From G963669295 sp963669295 (GTDB lineage Bacteria; Bacteroidota; Bacteroidia; Flavobacteriales_D; CALLUQ01), in NCBI GenBank assembly GCA_963669295.1, contig OY769938.1, positions 3,720,001 through 3,784,000 of the forward strand: DNA of 64,000 nt. The letters run 5' to 3'. The notes beneath the pieces are model-generated. The model searched no databases, was not told the origin of the DNA, and was given only the letters and a program-made list of their open reading frames with translations. The stretch's first letter is position 1; each line of letters opens with the position of its first letter. The translations under genes were made by a program, and so were the position numbers. This document shows, piece after piece, positions 32,952 to 41,502 of the stretch.

Positions 32952-34241
32952 ATGAAACAATACAACAACCCCGAAAAAAGTACCTGGCCATCATTGCTAC
33001 AGCGGCCGGTACAAGCCATGAAACAACTAGAAGCTACGGTTGCCATGGTATTGGAAGAAGTACGTAGCTCAGGCGATAAGGCGGTAAAGAAATACACCAA
33101 ACACTTTGATCGGGTAACGGTGGATAACCTGTTGGTAACGCAGGAAGAATTAGAAAAGGCAGGAGATCAAGTGAGTAATGACTTGAAGCAAGCCATTGCC
33201 GTTGCCAAAAACAACATCGAAAAGTTTCACGCAGCACAGCAAGAGTCAGAGCTGCGCATTGAAATCAGCAAAGGAGTGGAATGCTGGCGCAAAAGTGTGC
33301 CCATCGAAAAGGTTGGGCTATACATTCCAGGGGGAACAGCTCCGTTGTTTTCTACCGTGCTTATGCTTGGGGTGCCTGCACAATTGGCGGGTTGCGATGA
33401 AATTGTTTTGTGCACCCCTCCCGGTAAAGATGGAAAGGTAAACCCCGTAATTTTATATGCAGCACAGCTTGTGGGCATTAGCAAAGTGGTAAAAGCTGGA
33501 GGCATACAAGCCATTGGAGCGATGGCTTACGGCACAGCATCAGTGCCACAGGTGTATAAAATTTTTGGTCCGGGCAACCAGTATGTTACTGCAGCCAAGC
33601 AGCTCATCAACAAAGAAGGAATTGCCATCGATATGCCTGCCGGACCATCGGAAGTAATGGTGTGGGCCGATGCTACGGCCGATCCTGAATTCATAGCGGC
33701 CGACCTGCTGTCGCAAGCAGAACACGGAGGCGATAGCCAGGTGATTTTAGTGACCACCGAAGCGCAACTGGTAACCACTGTAAATGAAGCGGTAGCCGAA
33801 CAGTTGGATGCATTGCCACGCAAAGCCATTGCCCAACGAGCGTTGGAAAACAGCAAGGCTTTTGTATTGGAAAGCAATGGGTTGGTGTTAGACATGATCA
33901 ACGCTTATGCGCCCGAACACCTCATTGTAGCGGTAAGCAATGCAGAGCAATATGTTGATGCCATCAAAAATGCGGGTTCCGTATTTTTGGGCAACTATAC
34001 ACCAGAGTCGGCTGGCGACTATGCCTCGGGCACTAACCACACTTTACCTACCAATGGTTTTGCAAAAGCATACAGTGGTGTATCTTTAGACAGCTATTTG
34101 AAAAAAATCACCTTTCAAAAAATCAGCCGTGAAGGACTGTTGGACTTAGGCCCGGTGATTGAACAGATGGCGGAAGCAGAACAACTGATGGCGCACAAAA
34201 ATGCAGTGAGTATTCGGTTGCAAAAACTAACAGCTTTATAA
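32952..34241 (+). CDS. hisD: Histidinol dehydrogenase
   Basis: 429 residues, normal length. Oxidises histidinol to histidine in two NAD-dependent steps. Conserved stretches: Y-I-P-G-G-T-A-P-L-F-S-T-V, G-P-G-N-Q-Y-V-T-A-A-K, D-M-P-A-G-P-S-E-V-M-V, S-Q-A-E-H-G-G-D-S-Q (zinc ligands and catalytic region) and T-N-H-T-L-P-T. 18 bases after hisG. Confidence 0.97.
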   Translation: MKQYNNPEKSTWPSLLQRPVQAMKQLEATVAMVLEEVRSSGDKAVKKYTKHFDRVTVDNLLVTQEELEKAGDQVSNDLKQAIAVAKNNIEKFHAAQQESELRIEISKGVECWRKSVPIEKVGLYIPGGTAPLFSTVLMLGVPAQLAGCDEIVLCTPPGKDGKVNPVILYAAQLVGISKVVKAGGIQAIGAMAYGTASVPQVYKIFGPGNQYVTAAKQLINKEGIAIDMPAGPSEVMVWADATADPEFIAADLLSQAEHGGDSQVILVTTEAQLVTTVNEAVAEQLDALPRKAIAQRALENSKAFVLESNGLVLDMINAYAPEHLIVAVSNAEQYVDAIKNAGSVFLGNYTPESAGDYASGTNHTLPTNGFAKAYSGVSLDSYLKKITFQKISREGLLDLGPVIEQMAEAEQLMAHKNAVSIRLQKLTAL

Positions 34242-34248
34242 CAACAAC

Positions 34249-35289
34249 ATGGAAGCATTTGATCTCAACCAATTAGTACGACCCAACATCCTTGAAATGG
34301 AAGCCTACGCATCGGCACGCGATGAGTTTAGTGGAGAAGCCAACATCTTTTTAGATGCCAACGAAAGCCCATTCAATACCGGGCTCAATCGCTATCCCGA
34401 TCCTTACCAAAAAGCATTGAAGACGGCCATTGCTGAGCTGCGAGGTATTCCTGAAGAAAGCATCTTTTTAGGCAATGGAAGCGACGAAGCCATCGACTTG
34501 ATCTTTCGTATTTTTTGTGAGCCAGGGAAAGACAAAGCCATGTTGTTGCCCCCCACCTATGGCATGTTTAAAGTAAGTGCTGCCATCAACAATGTAGCCA
34601 CCATCGAAGTGCCTTTGAAAGAAGATTTTCAACCCGATACCGCAGGCATTTTTGAAAACGATGTGGTAGGGTGTAAGCTTCTTTTTATTTGCTCGCCCAA
34701 CAACCCTACTGGCAATAGCATTAGCCCGGTAAAGTTGGAGTTTTTATTGGAAAACTTCGAAGGCATTGTGGTGGTGGATGAGGCTTATGCCGACTTTTCG
34801 AACAAGCCCAAAGCCTCATCTTTGTTGAGTCAGTACCCTAACCTCATTGTACTCAATACCTTTTCGAAAGCGTGGGGCTTGGCTGCCTTGCGATTGGGAG
34901 CGGCTTTTGCATCGCCCGAAATTGTGGCGCTGCTCAACAAAGTAAAACCACCTTACAACATCAATGGCATTACACAGCGCATTGCGCTAGAAGCCATCAA
35001 CAACAACGAGCAAAAAAACGATTGGGTGAAACTTATTCTTGAGCAACGAGCGTTGGTAGAAGAACTGTTGCTTACTTGTCCGGTGGTAGAAAAAATATAC
35101 CCATCAGATGCCAACTTCTTGTTGGTGAAAGTAGCTGGAGCAAAAAAGGTGTACAACAATTTGATGGAACAGAAAATCATTGTGCGCGATCGTTCTAATG
35201 TAGTACTGTGCGATAATTGCTTGCGCATTACCATTGGCACGCTCGAAGAAAACATGGAACTCATTACCGCTTTAAAGGGAATACAATGA
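34249..35289 (+). CDS. hisC: Histidinol-phosphate aminotransferase
   Basis: 346 residues, class I/II PLP aminotransferase. The PLP lysine is in N-T-F-S-K-A-W-G-L-A; other marks are N-E-S-P-F-N, G-N-G-S-D-E-A-I-D-L and C-S-P-N-N-P-T-G. It converts imidazole-acetol phosphate to histidinol phosphate. Starts 7 bases after hisD and overlaps hisB by ATGA. Confidence 0.96.
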   Translation: MEAFDLNQLVRPNILEMEAYASARDEFSGEANIFLDANESPFNTGLNRYPDPYQKALKTAIAELRGIPEESIFLGNGSDEAIDLIFRIFCEPGKDKAMLLPPTYGMFKVSAAINNVATIEVPLKEDFQPDTAGIFENDVVGCKLLFICSPNNPTGNSISPVKLEFLLENFEGIVVVDEAYADFSNKPKASSLLSQYPNLIVLNTFSKAWGLAALRLGAAFASPEIVALLNKVKPPYNINGITQRIALEAINNNEQKNDWVKLILEQRALVEELLLTCPVVEKIYPSDANFLLVKVAGAKKVYNNLMEQKIIVRDRSNVVLCDNCLRITIGTLEENMELITALKGIQ

Positions 35290-36401
35290 AAAAGGTATTG
35301 TTCATAGATCGCGATGGAACGCTGGTGGTAGAACCTCCCATCGACTACCAACTCGACTCGTTGGAAAAGCTCGAATTTATTCCGGGAGTATTCCGATACT
35401 TATCTGCTATTGCAGAAGAGTTGGACTACGAATTGGTTATGGTTACCAACCAGGATGGCTTGGGCACCGAATCTTTTCCTGAAGACACTTTTTGGCCTGC
35501 CCACATTAAGGTATTGCAAGCCTTTAAAAATGAAGGGGTAGAATTCAGCGAAGTATTGGTGGATCGATCTTTTCCAGCCGATAACTCCCCCAACCGAAAG
35601 CCCGGCATAGGAATGATGGGAGCATACCTTAGTAGCAATTACGACCTGGCCAACTCCTTTGTGATTGGCGACCGGTATACCGACCTTCAGTTTGCGAAAA
35701 ACCTGGGAGCAAAAGGCATCCTTATTAATGGAGGAACAACACCTTTGGATGCAGAGTTAGAAACTACATGCGTATTGGAAACCGACAATTGGAAATCCAT
35801 TTACCAATTGTTAAAACAATCGGATCGCACCGCTTCGGTACAGCGCACCACCAAAGAAACCGATATAAATATTAGCTTGAATTTGGATGGAGAAGGCAAG
35901 GCTGAGGTCGATACTGGCATTAAGTTTTTCGATCACATGATCGATCAAATTGCACGGCACTCGGGGGTAAACCTTGCTGTGCGTGTGGTAGGCGATTTAG
36001 AAGTAGACGAACACCACACCATTGAAGATACAGCCATTGCTTTGGGAGAAGTGTTTGCTGAAGCGTTGGGCAATAAGTTGGGCATTGAACGCTATGGGTT
36101 TTGTTTGCCCATGGACGATTGTTTGGCACAAGTGGCCATCGATTTTGGCGGAAGAAACTGGATAGAATGGGAGGCAGAGTTTAACCGTGAAATGGTAGGG
36201 AAAATGCCTACTGAAATGTTCTTCCATTTCTTCAAATCATTTACTGATGCAGCGCGTTGCAATTTGAACATAAAGGCCGAAGGGGTAAACGAACATCACA
36301 AGATCGAAGCCATCTTTAAAGCATTTGCCAAAGCCATTAAAATGGCCATAAAACGAGAAGTGGGCAACAATCAATTGCCCTCTACCAAAGGAGTATTATG
36401 A
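35286..36401 (+). CDS. hisB: Bifunctional histidinol-phosphatase / imidazoleglycerol-phosphate dehydratase
   Basis: 371 residues from ATG 35286, inside the hisC stop (ATGA). The first about 165 residues are a HAD phosphatase (F-I-D-R-D-G-T-L at residues 5-12, V-T-N-Q-D-G, and a C-terminal G-D-R-Y-T-D). The rest is the dehydratase with its two manganese motifs D-E-H-H-T-I-E-D and N-E-H-H-K-I-E-A. The fused form catalyses steps 7 and 9 of the pathway. Confidence 0.97.
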   Translation: MKKVLFIDRDGTLVVEPPIDYQLDSLEKLEFIPGVFRYLSAIAEELDYELVMVTNQDGLGTESFPEDTFWPAHIKVLQAFKNEGVEFSEVLVDRSFPADNSPNRKPGIGMMGAYLSSNYDLANSFVIGDRYTDLQFAKNLGAKGILINGGTTPLDAELETTCVLETDNWKSIYQLLKQSDRTASVQRTTKETDINISLNLDGEGKAEVDTGIKFFDHMIDQIARHSGVNLAVRVVGDLEVDEHHTIEDTAIALGEVFAEALGNKLGIERYGFCLPMDDCLAQVAIDFGGRNWIEWEAEFNREMVGKMPTEMFFHFFKSFTDAARCNLNIKAEGVNEHHKIEAIFKAFAKAIKMAIKREVGNNQLPSTKGVL

Positions 36402-36982
36402 ACATTGCTATTGTAGATTATAAGCGCGGCAATATTCAGTCGGTAACCTATGCACTTAATCGGTTGGGGGTAACCCCTGTGCTTACCAGCAACAAAGAAG
36501 AAATTGCTGCTGCCGATAAAGTATTGATGCCCGGTGTTGGTGAAGCAGGTTCGGCTATGCGATGCTTGCAAGAGTTGGAGCTGGATCAATTTATTCCCAC
36601 GTTGCAGCAACCGGTGTTGGGCATTTGCTTAGGCATGCAGTTGATGTGCAGCTCGTCGGAAGAAGGGCAAACACCTTGCCTGAGCATATTTGATACCGAG
36701 GTAAAGAAATTCCCAGGAAACGAATTAAAAGTGCCCCACGTAGGATGGAACAGTATTGATCAATACAAAGGACGTTTATGGGAAGGATTGAACAACAATG
36801 CCTATGTGTACTTTGTGCATGGCTACTACGTAGCACTGCACGAAACTACCGCAAGTGTTTGCAACTACATGGCACCTTTTAGTGCTGCTCTTGAAAAAGA
36901 TAACTTTTATGCCGTTCAATTTCACCCAGAGAAAAGTGGGGAAGTGGGCGAGCGTATATTACAAAATTTTCTAACCCTATAA
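36398..36982 (+). CDS. hisH: Imidazole glycerol phosphate synthase, glutaminase subunit
   Basis: 194 residues, class I glutamine amidotransferase. Nucleophile Cys in L-G-I-C-L-G-M-Q (near residue 77), His/Glu in Q-F-H-P-E-K-S. It supplies ammonia to HisF. Overlaps hisB by ATGA. Confidence 0.97.
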   Translation: MNIAIVDYKRGNIQSVTYALNRLGVTPVLTSNKEEIAAADKVLMPGVGEAGSAMRCLQELELDQFIPTLQQPVLGICLGMQLMCSSSEEGQTPCLSIFDTEVKKFPGNELKVPHVGWNSIDQYKGRLWEGLNNNAYVYFVHGYYVALHETTASVCNYMAPFSAALEKDNFYAVQFHPEKSGEVGERILQNFLTL

Positions 36983-36984
36983 CC

Positions 36985-37710
36985 ATGGAAATACGACCAG
37001 CAATAGACATTATAGAAGGCAGGTGTGTGCGTTTAAAACACGGTGATTACAGCCAAAAAAAGATTTATGATGAGAATCCAATAGAAGTAGCTAAACGCTT
37101 TGAAGGAGAGGGCATGACGCACCTGCACTTGGTGGACCTTGACGGAGCCATTGCCAATCACATTGTCAATTATCAGGTGATTGAGGGCATTGCCAATGCC
37201 ACCAACCTCACCATCGACTTTGGGGGCGGATTAAAATCTACCGCTGATGTGGAAGTAGCGTTTAACAGTGGGGTGAGCCAAATAACCGGAGGTAGCATTG
37301 CTGTAAAAGATGACCTGTTGTTTTTTGAGTGGCTGGAACGTTGGGGAGCTGATAAAATCATTTTAGGTGCCGATGCTTTGAACGACTACGTAGCCATTAA
37401 TGGTTGGAAAGAAAATACCGCCCTCAACCTTTACGAATTGATCGAGGAATATACCGGTAGAGGAGTGCAACATGTAATCAGCACTGATATCTCCAAAGAC
37501 GGTGCCCTGGAAGGCCCTGCCTTTGCCATGTACGAAAACATATTGAAACGTACGCCCAATATTCACCTCATTGCGAGTGGGGGGGTAACTACCATGGAAG
37601 ATGTAGAGCGGTTGGAAGCAATTGGTTGTGCAGGAGTCATTATTGGGAAAGCCATTTATGAAGGCAACATCAATTTAGAAGAACTTGCTAAAAAATATGT
37701 AGCATGCTAA
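36985..37710 (+). CDS. hisA: ProFAR isomerase
   Basis: 241 residues, TIM barrel. R-P-A-I-D-I-I-E-G-R-C-V-R-L at the N-terminus supplies the first catalytic Asp, and S-T-D-I-S-K-D-G-A the second; I-A-S-G-G-V and I-I-G-K-A-I bind phosphate. Two bases after hisH, overlapping hisF by seven bases. Confidence 0.97.
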   Translation: MEIRPAIDIIEGRCVRLKHGDYSQKKIYDENPIEVAKRFEGEGMTHLHLVDLDGAIANHIVNYQVIEGIANATNLTIDFGGGLKSTADVEVAFNSGVSQITGGSIAVKDDLLFFEWLERWGADKIILGADALNDYVAINGWKENTALNLYELIEEYTGRGVQHVISTDISKDGALEGPAFAMYENILKRTPNIHLIASGGVTTMEDVERLEAIGCAGVIIGKAIYEGNINLEELAKKYVAC

Positions 37711-38456
37711 CCCGACGTATTATTCCTTGCTTAGACATCAAAGATGGCCGCACGGTTAAAGGAGTCAACTTTGTAAACCTTCGCGATGCTGGTGACCCGG
37801 TTGAGTTGGGTAAACTGTACGCGGAGCAAGGAGCAGATGAGCTGGTGTTTTTAGACATTACTGCTACCAACGAAAAACGCAAAACACTGGTAGCATTGGT
37901 ACAACGTATTGCACAAAACTTAAACATTCCGTTTACTGTGGGCGGAGGCATAGGCTCGGTAGAAGATGTGCGTTTGCTGTTGGGGTCTGGTGCCGATAAA
38001 ATTTCCATCAACTCAGCCGCTGTAAAGCGCCCCGAGCTCATCACTGAAATTGCAGAGCAGTTTGGCAGCCAGTGTGTAGTAGTGGCCATTGATGCAAAAA
38101 ACATTAAAGGTACCTGGAAAGTTCACCTGAATGGTGGCAGAGTACCCACCGACATTAATTTGATGGACTGGGCGGTAGAAGTAGCTCAACGTGGAGCAGG
38201 GGAAATCCTGTTCACCTCCATGGATCACGATGGTACAAAAAACGGATTTGCCAATGAAGCCCTCGCGCAAGTGTCGGAAGCAGTAAACATTCCTGTCATT
38301 GCCTCGGGTGGTGCAGGAACTGTGGAGCATTTCAAAGACACTTTTACTGCCGGAAAAGCTGATGCTGCATTGGCTGCTAGCATCTTTCACTTTAAAGAGA
38401 TCGAAATAAAAACACTAAAAGCGTATCTAAGCGAACAAAATATTCCTGTAAGATGA
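37704..38456 (+). CDS. hisF: Imidazole glycerol phosphate synthase, cyclase subunit
   Basis: 250 residues, TIM barrel paralogous to HisA. I-P-C-L-D-I-K-D-G-R (catalytic Asp), V-G-G-G-I-G-S-V and T-S-M-D-H-D-G-T (second Asp) are present. Works with HisH to make IGP and AICAR. Overlaps hisIE by ATGA. Confidence 0.97.
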   Translation: MLTRRIIPCLDIKDGRTVKGVNFVNLRDAGDPVELGKLYAEQGADELVFLDITATNEKRKTLVALVQRIAQNLNIPFTVGGGIGSVEDVRLLLGSGADKISINSAAVKRPELITEIAEQFGSQCVVVAIDAKNIKGTWKVHLNGGRVPTDINLMDWAVEVAQRGAGEILFTSMDHDGTKNGFANEALAQVSEAVNIPVIASGGAGTVEHFKDTFTAGKADAALAASIFHFKEIEIKTLKAYLSEQNIPVR

Positions 38457-39043
38457 CACCTGATTTCGCCAAAGGCGATGGCCTTGTGCCAGCCATTATA
38501 CAAGACAATACCACCAACAAAGTATTGATGTTGGGGTACATGAATGAAGCAGCATGGAAACAAACGAATACAGAGGGCAAAGTAACTTTCTACAGCCGGT
38601 CAAAACAACGACTGTGGACCAAGGGAGAAACATCGGGCAACTTTTTGCAGGTGGTTAACATCAGCAACGATTGCGACAATGATGCATTACTCATTAAGGT
38701 AAACCCTACCGGGCCGGTTTGCCATACCGGTACCGATACTTGCTGGGGAGAGGTAAATGAAGGGGGTAATTTTTTAACGCACCTGCAGCAGGTCATTCAA
38801 CAACGAAAAGATCAACCCACAAAGGCATCGTATACCTCACAACTGTTCGCAAAGGGCATCAATAAGGTGGCACAGAAAGTAGGGGAAGAAGCAGTAGAAT
38901 TAGTGATTGAAGCCAAAGACAATAATGAAAACTTGTTTTTAAACGAAGCAGCCGACCTGATGTACCACTACCTGGTATTGCTTGCCGCCAAAGGATATGC
39001 ACTAAAAGATGTGGAACGGATTTTGAAGGAAAGACATCAATAA
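38453..39043 (+). CDS. hisI: Bifunctional phosphoribosyl-AMP cyclohydrolase / phosphoribosyl-ATP pyrophosphohydrolase
   Basis: 196 residues, HisIE fusion. The N-terminal cyclohydrolase has Y-S-R-S-K-Q-R-L-W-T-K-G-E and the metal site D-C-D-N-D-A-L-L with C-H-T-G-T-D-T-C-W. The C-terminal pyrophosphohydrolase part has K-V-G-E-E-A-V-E-L-V-I-E-A-K and E-A-A-D-L-M-Y-H. Catalyses steps 2 and 3. Last pathway gene of the operon; the next gene begins 16 bases later. Confidence 0.97.
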   Translation: MTPDFAKGDGLVPAIIQDNTTNKVLMLGYMNEAAWKQTNTEGKVTFYSRSKQRLWTKGETSGNFLQVVNISNDCDNDALLIKVNPTGPVCHTGTDTCWGEVNEGGNFLTHLQQVIQQRKDQPTKASYTSQLFAKGINKVAQKVGEEAVELVIEAKDNNENLFLNEAADLMYHYLVLLAAKGYALKDVERILKERHQ

Positions 39044-39059
39044 TTCATTACATTGAAAA

Positions 39060-39656
39060 ATGAATCACTTTGTAAAATACTTATCGTTGGCGCTCATCTT
39101 GTGGCTACCTCTTATATCAAGTGCTCAATTTGAAAAGAAAAATTTCGTGCTTTCTGCCACCGGAGCGCAAATAGAATACGACAGTTTTACTCCCAGGAAT
39201 GCTTATGGGTTGGACTTGCAATACTTTGTTTCTGATCATGTAAGCTTGAACTACAACCTTAAATTTGGTGAACGTTATGTGCACCTGCCCGCTGGGGCAC
39301 CAGTAGCTGTAGTGGCCCTAGTTATGGCGGTGGCATCAGCAAACGATGGCAGTGGTGGATTATTTGTAGCAGGAGGTTTACTGGCAGCGTTGCTTCCAGA
39401 AGGAGTAAGCTTTCATGCCAACGTCAATCAAAACGTAGTGATTTCTCCTTACATCAACCCTTTGGGCTTTGAATGGATTAAAAATGCCAATGCAGGTGGC
39501 CGCGATACCTGGTTAACAGGGAGTGCAGGAACCAAAGTCAACTTTTTGTTAGGCGATTTTGTAATAGCCCCTTATGGGGAGTACAAAATGCTCTATGGCA
39601 ATTACGATAATCCAGGCATTGGAGTTGGTGTATCTGCCGGCTACCGCTTTCATTAA
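39060..39656 (+). CDS. Outer-membrane beta-barrel-like protein, paralogue A
   Basis: 198 residues. Signal peptide ends S-S-A-Q at about residue 22. The mature part alternates short strands, has a central hydrophobic Ala/Val/Gly stretch (about 75-110), and ends in a terminal aromatic residue pair (Y-R-F-H), as expected for a small barrel. It shares many segments with the gene at 40119 (L-P-E-G-V-S-F-H, S-P-Y-I-N-P-L-G, G-G-R-D-T-W-L, A-P-Y-G-E-Y-K), so they are duplicates. Its start 16 bases after hisIE suggests read-through from the his operon. Confidence 0.7.
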   Translation: MNHFVKYLSLALILWLPLISSAQFEKKNFVLSATGAQIEYDSFTPRNAYGLDLQYFVSDHVSLNYNLKFGERYVHLPAGAPVAVVALVMAVASANDGSGGLFVAGGLLAALLPEGVSFHANVNQNVVISPYINPLGFEWIKNANAGGRDTWLTGSAGTKVNFLLGDFVIAPYGEYKMLYGNYDNPGIGVGVSAGYRFH

Positions 39657-39735
39657 CAAAAAGCTATGTATACTACATCAATAAAGATGTGGGGTTAATT
39701 TCGGGCAAAACCATCAATAATTTATATCTTGAAGT

Positions 39736-40122
39736 ATGAATCAAAAAGCACTTGTTACAATGGCAGTGGTGGCCATGTTATTGGCCATAACAAGCTTGTA
39801 CTATACCTTCCATACCCAACAAAAGCTAGAGGCCATGATTAACAATGCCATGGTATCGGTACCCATTACGGTTGATCTTCCTGAGGCAAAAACATCGCAA
39901 GAACAAAGCACTGTAGAATTGATCGTTACAAAAGACCTGACCTGGCACCTCAATGGCGAAGAATTATTGGAAGAAGAACTGGAAGACCAGTTAATCAAAG
40001 CAACCAATGAAAATACATTGATAAAACTGAAAGCAGACCGAACAGTACCTGTGGAGAAAGTGACACTGGCCATGACGATTGCCAAAGAGCATCACTTGAA
40101 AATTGCATTGGTAACCGAATGA
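39736..40122 (+). CDS. ExbD/TolR-like protein, without an adjacent ExbB
   Basis: 128 residues: one N-terminal transmembrane helix (about 5-25), then a periplasmic domain with the ExbD pattern (T-V-D-L-P-E-A, L-V-T-K-D-like strand, L-N-G-E-E-L, L-I-K-L-K-A-D-R-T-V-P). ExbD normally works with ExbB and TonB to transmit proton-motive force; none is encoded here. It is overlapped by the second barrel-like gene (ATGA). It may be a divergent ExbD used with chromosomal ExbB elsewhere, or a periplasmic partner of the barrels. Confidence 0.75.
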   Translation: MNQKALVTMAVVAMLLAITSLYYTFHTQQKLEAMINNAMVSVPITVDLPEAKTSQEQSTVELIVTKDLTWHLNGEELLEEELEDQLIKATNENTLIKLKADRTVPVEKVTLAMTIAKEHHLKIALVTE

Positions 40123-40736
40123 AGCACCTCTCAACAACCATAATATTGCTTTTTGTTATGTGGTGTCCGTTTACATCAATAGCGCAATTTGAACAAGGCG
40201 ATTTTGTACTTTCTGCTACTGCTGCCGAAACCAATTACAACGACTTCGCATTGAAAACCAGCTATGGGTTAGACATGCAATATTTTGTAGACGACAATGT
40301 GAGTCTTAACTACAGTTTTAGATTGGGCGAACGTTATGCTCATGTTCCTGCTGCGGCACCGGCTTCTGCCATTATGCTGTTCATTGCTTTTACTACAGCC
40401 AATAATGGTGATACAGAAGTAGAAAACAAGCTAACCGGATGGGGTATCATTTCTGGCATTGCATTAGCCCTGGTACCCGAAGGAGTAAGCTTTCACCTTC
40501 GGGTAAACGATCACTTGGCGGTATCACCATACATCAATCCGCTGGGGCTGGAATGGATAAGAGAAGAAGGGGTGGGTGGTCGTGATACCTGGCTGGGGGG
40601 AAGTGCAGGAGCTAAGGGCAACTTAATTCTAGGCGATTTTGTAGTAGCCCCTTACGGAGAATATAAAAAGCTATATGGTAGAAAAGGCAATTGGGGTACC
40701 GGTGCCGGCATTGCTATAGGTTATCGTTTTCAATGA
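40119..40736 (+). CDS. Outer-membrane beta-barrel-like protein, paralogue B
   Basis: 205 residues, signal peptide ending S-I-A-Q. Same layout as the gene at 39060 with conserved L-P/V-P-E-G-V-S-F-H, S-P-Y-I-N-P-L-G and G-G-R-D-T-W-L-x-G-S-A-G. Its ATG overlaps the ExbD-like stop and its own stop overlaps the next ATG, so the three genes are co-translated. Function unknown. Confidence 0.7.
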   Translation: MKHLSTTIILLFVMWCPFTSIAQFEQGDFVLSATAAETNYNDFALKTSYGLDMQYFVDDNVSLNYSFRLGERYAHVPAAAPASAIMLFIAFTTANNGDTEVENKLTGWGIISGIALALVPEGVSFHLRVNDHLAVSPYINPLGLEWIREEGVGGRDTWLGGSAGAKGNLILGDFVVAPYGEYKKLYGRKGNWGTGAGIAIGYRFQ

Positions 40737-41401
40737 ATTATGTTGCTTCCATTAAAACACGCTTTAGGGCACATGCCAATGCTTCCAACGCAATGGGTAT
40801 GAAAGCCTACATGAAACATCATTTTGAGTTTTTAGGCATTAAGTCACCAGAGCGCAAGGTGTTGAGCAAAGAAGCATTGAATAAAATCAACCTCCCTGCA
40901 ATGAATGAATGTGAAGCCATTGTAAAAAAACTATGGGAACTGCCGGAGCGCGAATTTCAATACTTCGCCATGGATTTATTGGAGAAGAGAAAACGGCAAA
41001 TGGAGCGGCACCATATACATCTGCTCGAACATTTAATCGTAAATAAATCGTGGTGGGATACGGTCGACCTGCTGGCTTCCAAGCTTGTGGGGCACTACTT
41101 TCAACAATTTCCATCACAAATTGAATCAATTACCAATCGATGGATGGCTTCTGGCAATATGTGGTTGCAACGCAGCTGCATTTTGTTTCAACTGAAATAC
41201 AAGGCCGATACCAATACCAAATTACTAACACGCTTCATCCTACAATGCCATACCTCTTCCGAATTCTTTTTGCAGAAAGCTATTGGTTGGGCACTGCGCG
41301 AATATGCCAAAACCAACCCGCAATATGTCATCAATTTTGTTGCGAAACATGCATTGGCACCACTTAGTAAAAGAGAAGCATTGAAACACATTCAATCATA
41401 G
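40733..41401 (+). CDS. AlkD-like DNA alkylation repair protein
   Basis: 222 residues from ATG 40733, which overlaps the previous stop (ATGA). All-helical HEAT-like repeats with the family pattern F-F/L-G-I-K-S-P-E-R-K, M-D-L-L-E and W-W-D-T-V-D-L-L-A near the catalytic region. AlkD glycosylases remove positively charged alkylated purines; the Trp and Asp residues used by AlkD lie in W-D-T-V-D. Its place at the end of an envelope operon is probably incidental. Confidence 0.85.
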   Translation: MNYVASIKTRFRAHANASNAMGMKAYMKHHFEFLGIKSPERKVLSKEALNKINLPAMNECEAIVKKLWELPEREFQYFAMDLLEKRKRQMERHHIHLLEHLIVNKSWWDTVDLLASKLVGHYFQQFPSQIESITNRWMASGNMWLQRSCILFQLKYKADTNTKLLTRFILQCHTSSEFFLQKAIGWALREYAKTNPQYVINFVAKHALAPLSKREALKHIQS

Positions 41402-41406
41402 GAATG

Positions 41407-41420
41407 TTCCACTAGTGGAA
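41407..41420. promoter_or_regulatory. Perfect palindrome upstream of the PorE-like gene
   Basis: TTCCACTAGTGGAA is a perfect 14-base palindrome between the AlkD-like gene and the ATG at 41503. A second TAATTTATATCTTG at 41471-41484 is identical to bases 39718-39731 upstream of the ExbD-like gene, suggesting a shared promoter core. It may be an operator or part of a short stem. Confidence 0.35.
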
Positions 41421-41502
41421 AGATACTGTTCAACCATCGTTTTTTTTGGAACTATTCCATTCTAATTCCGTAATTTATATCTTGCACCAGAGGTTTGAAC
41501 CA

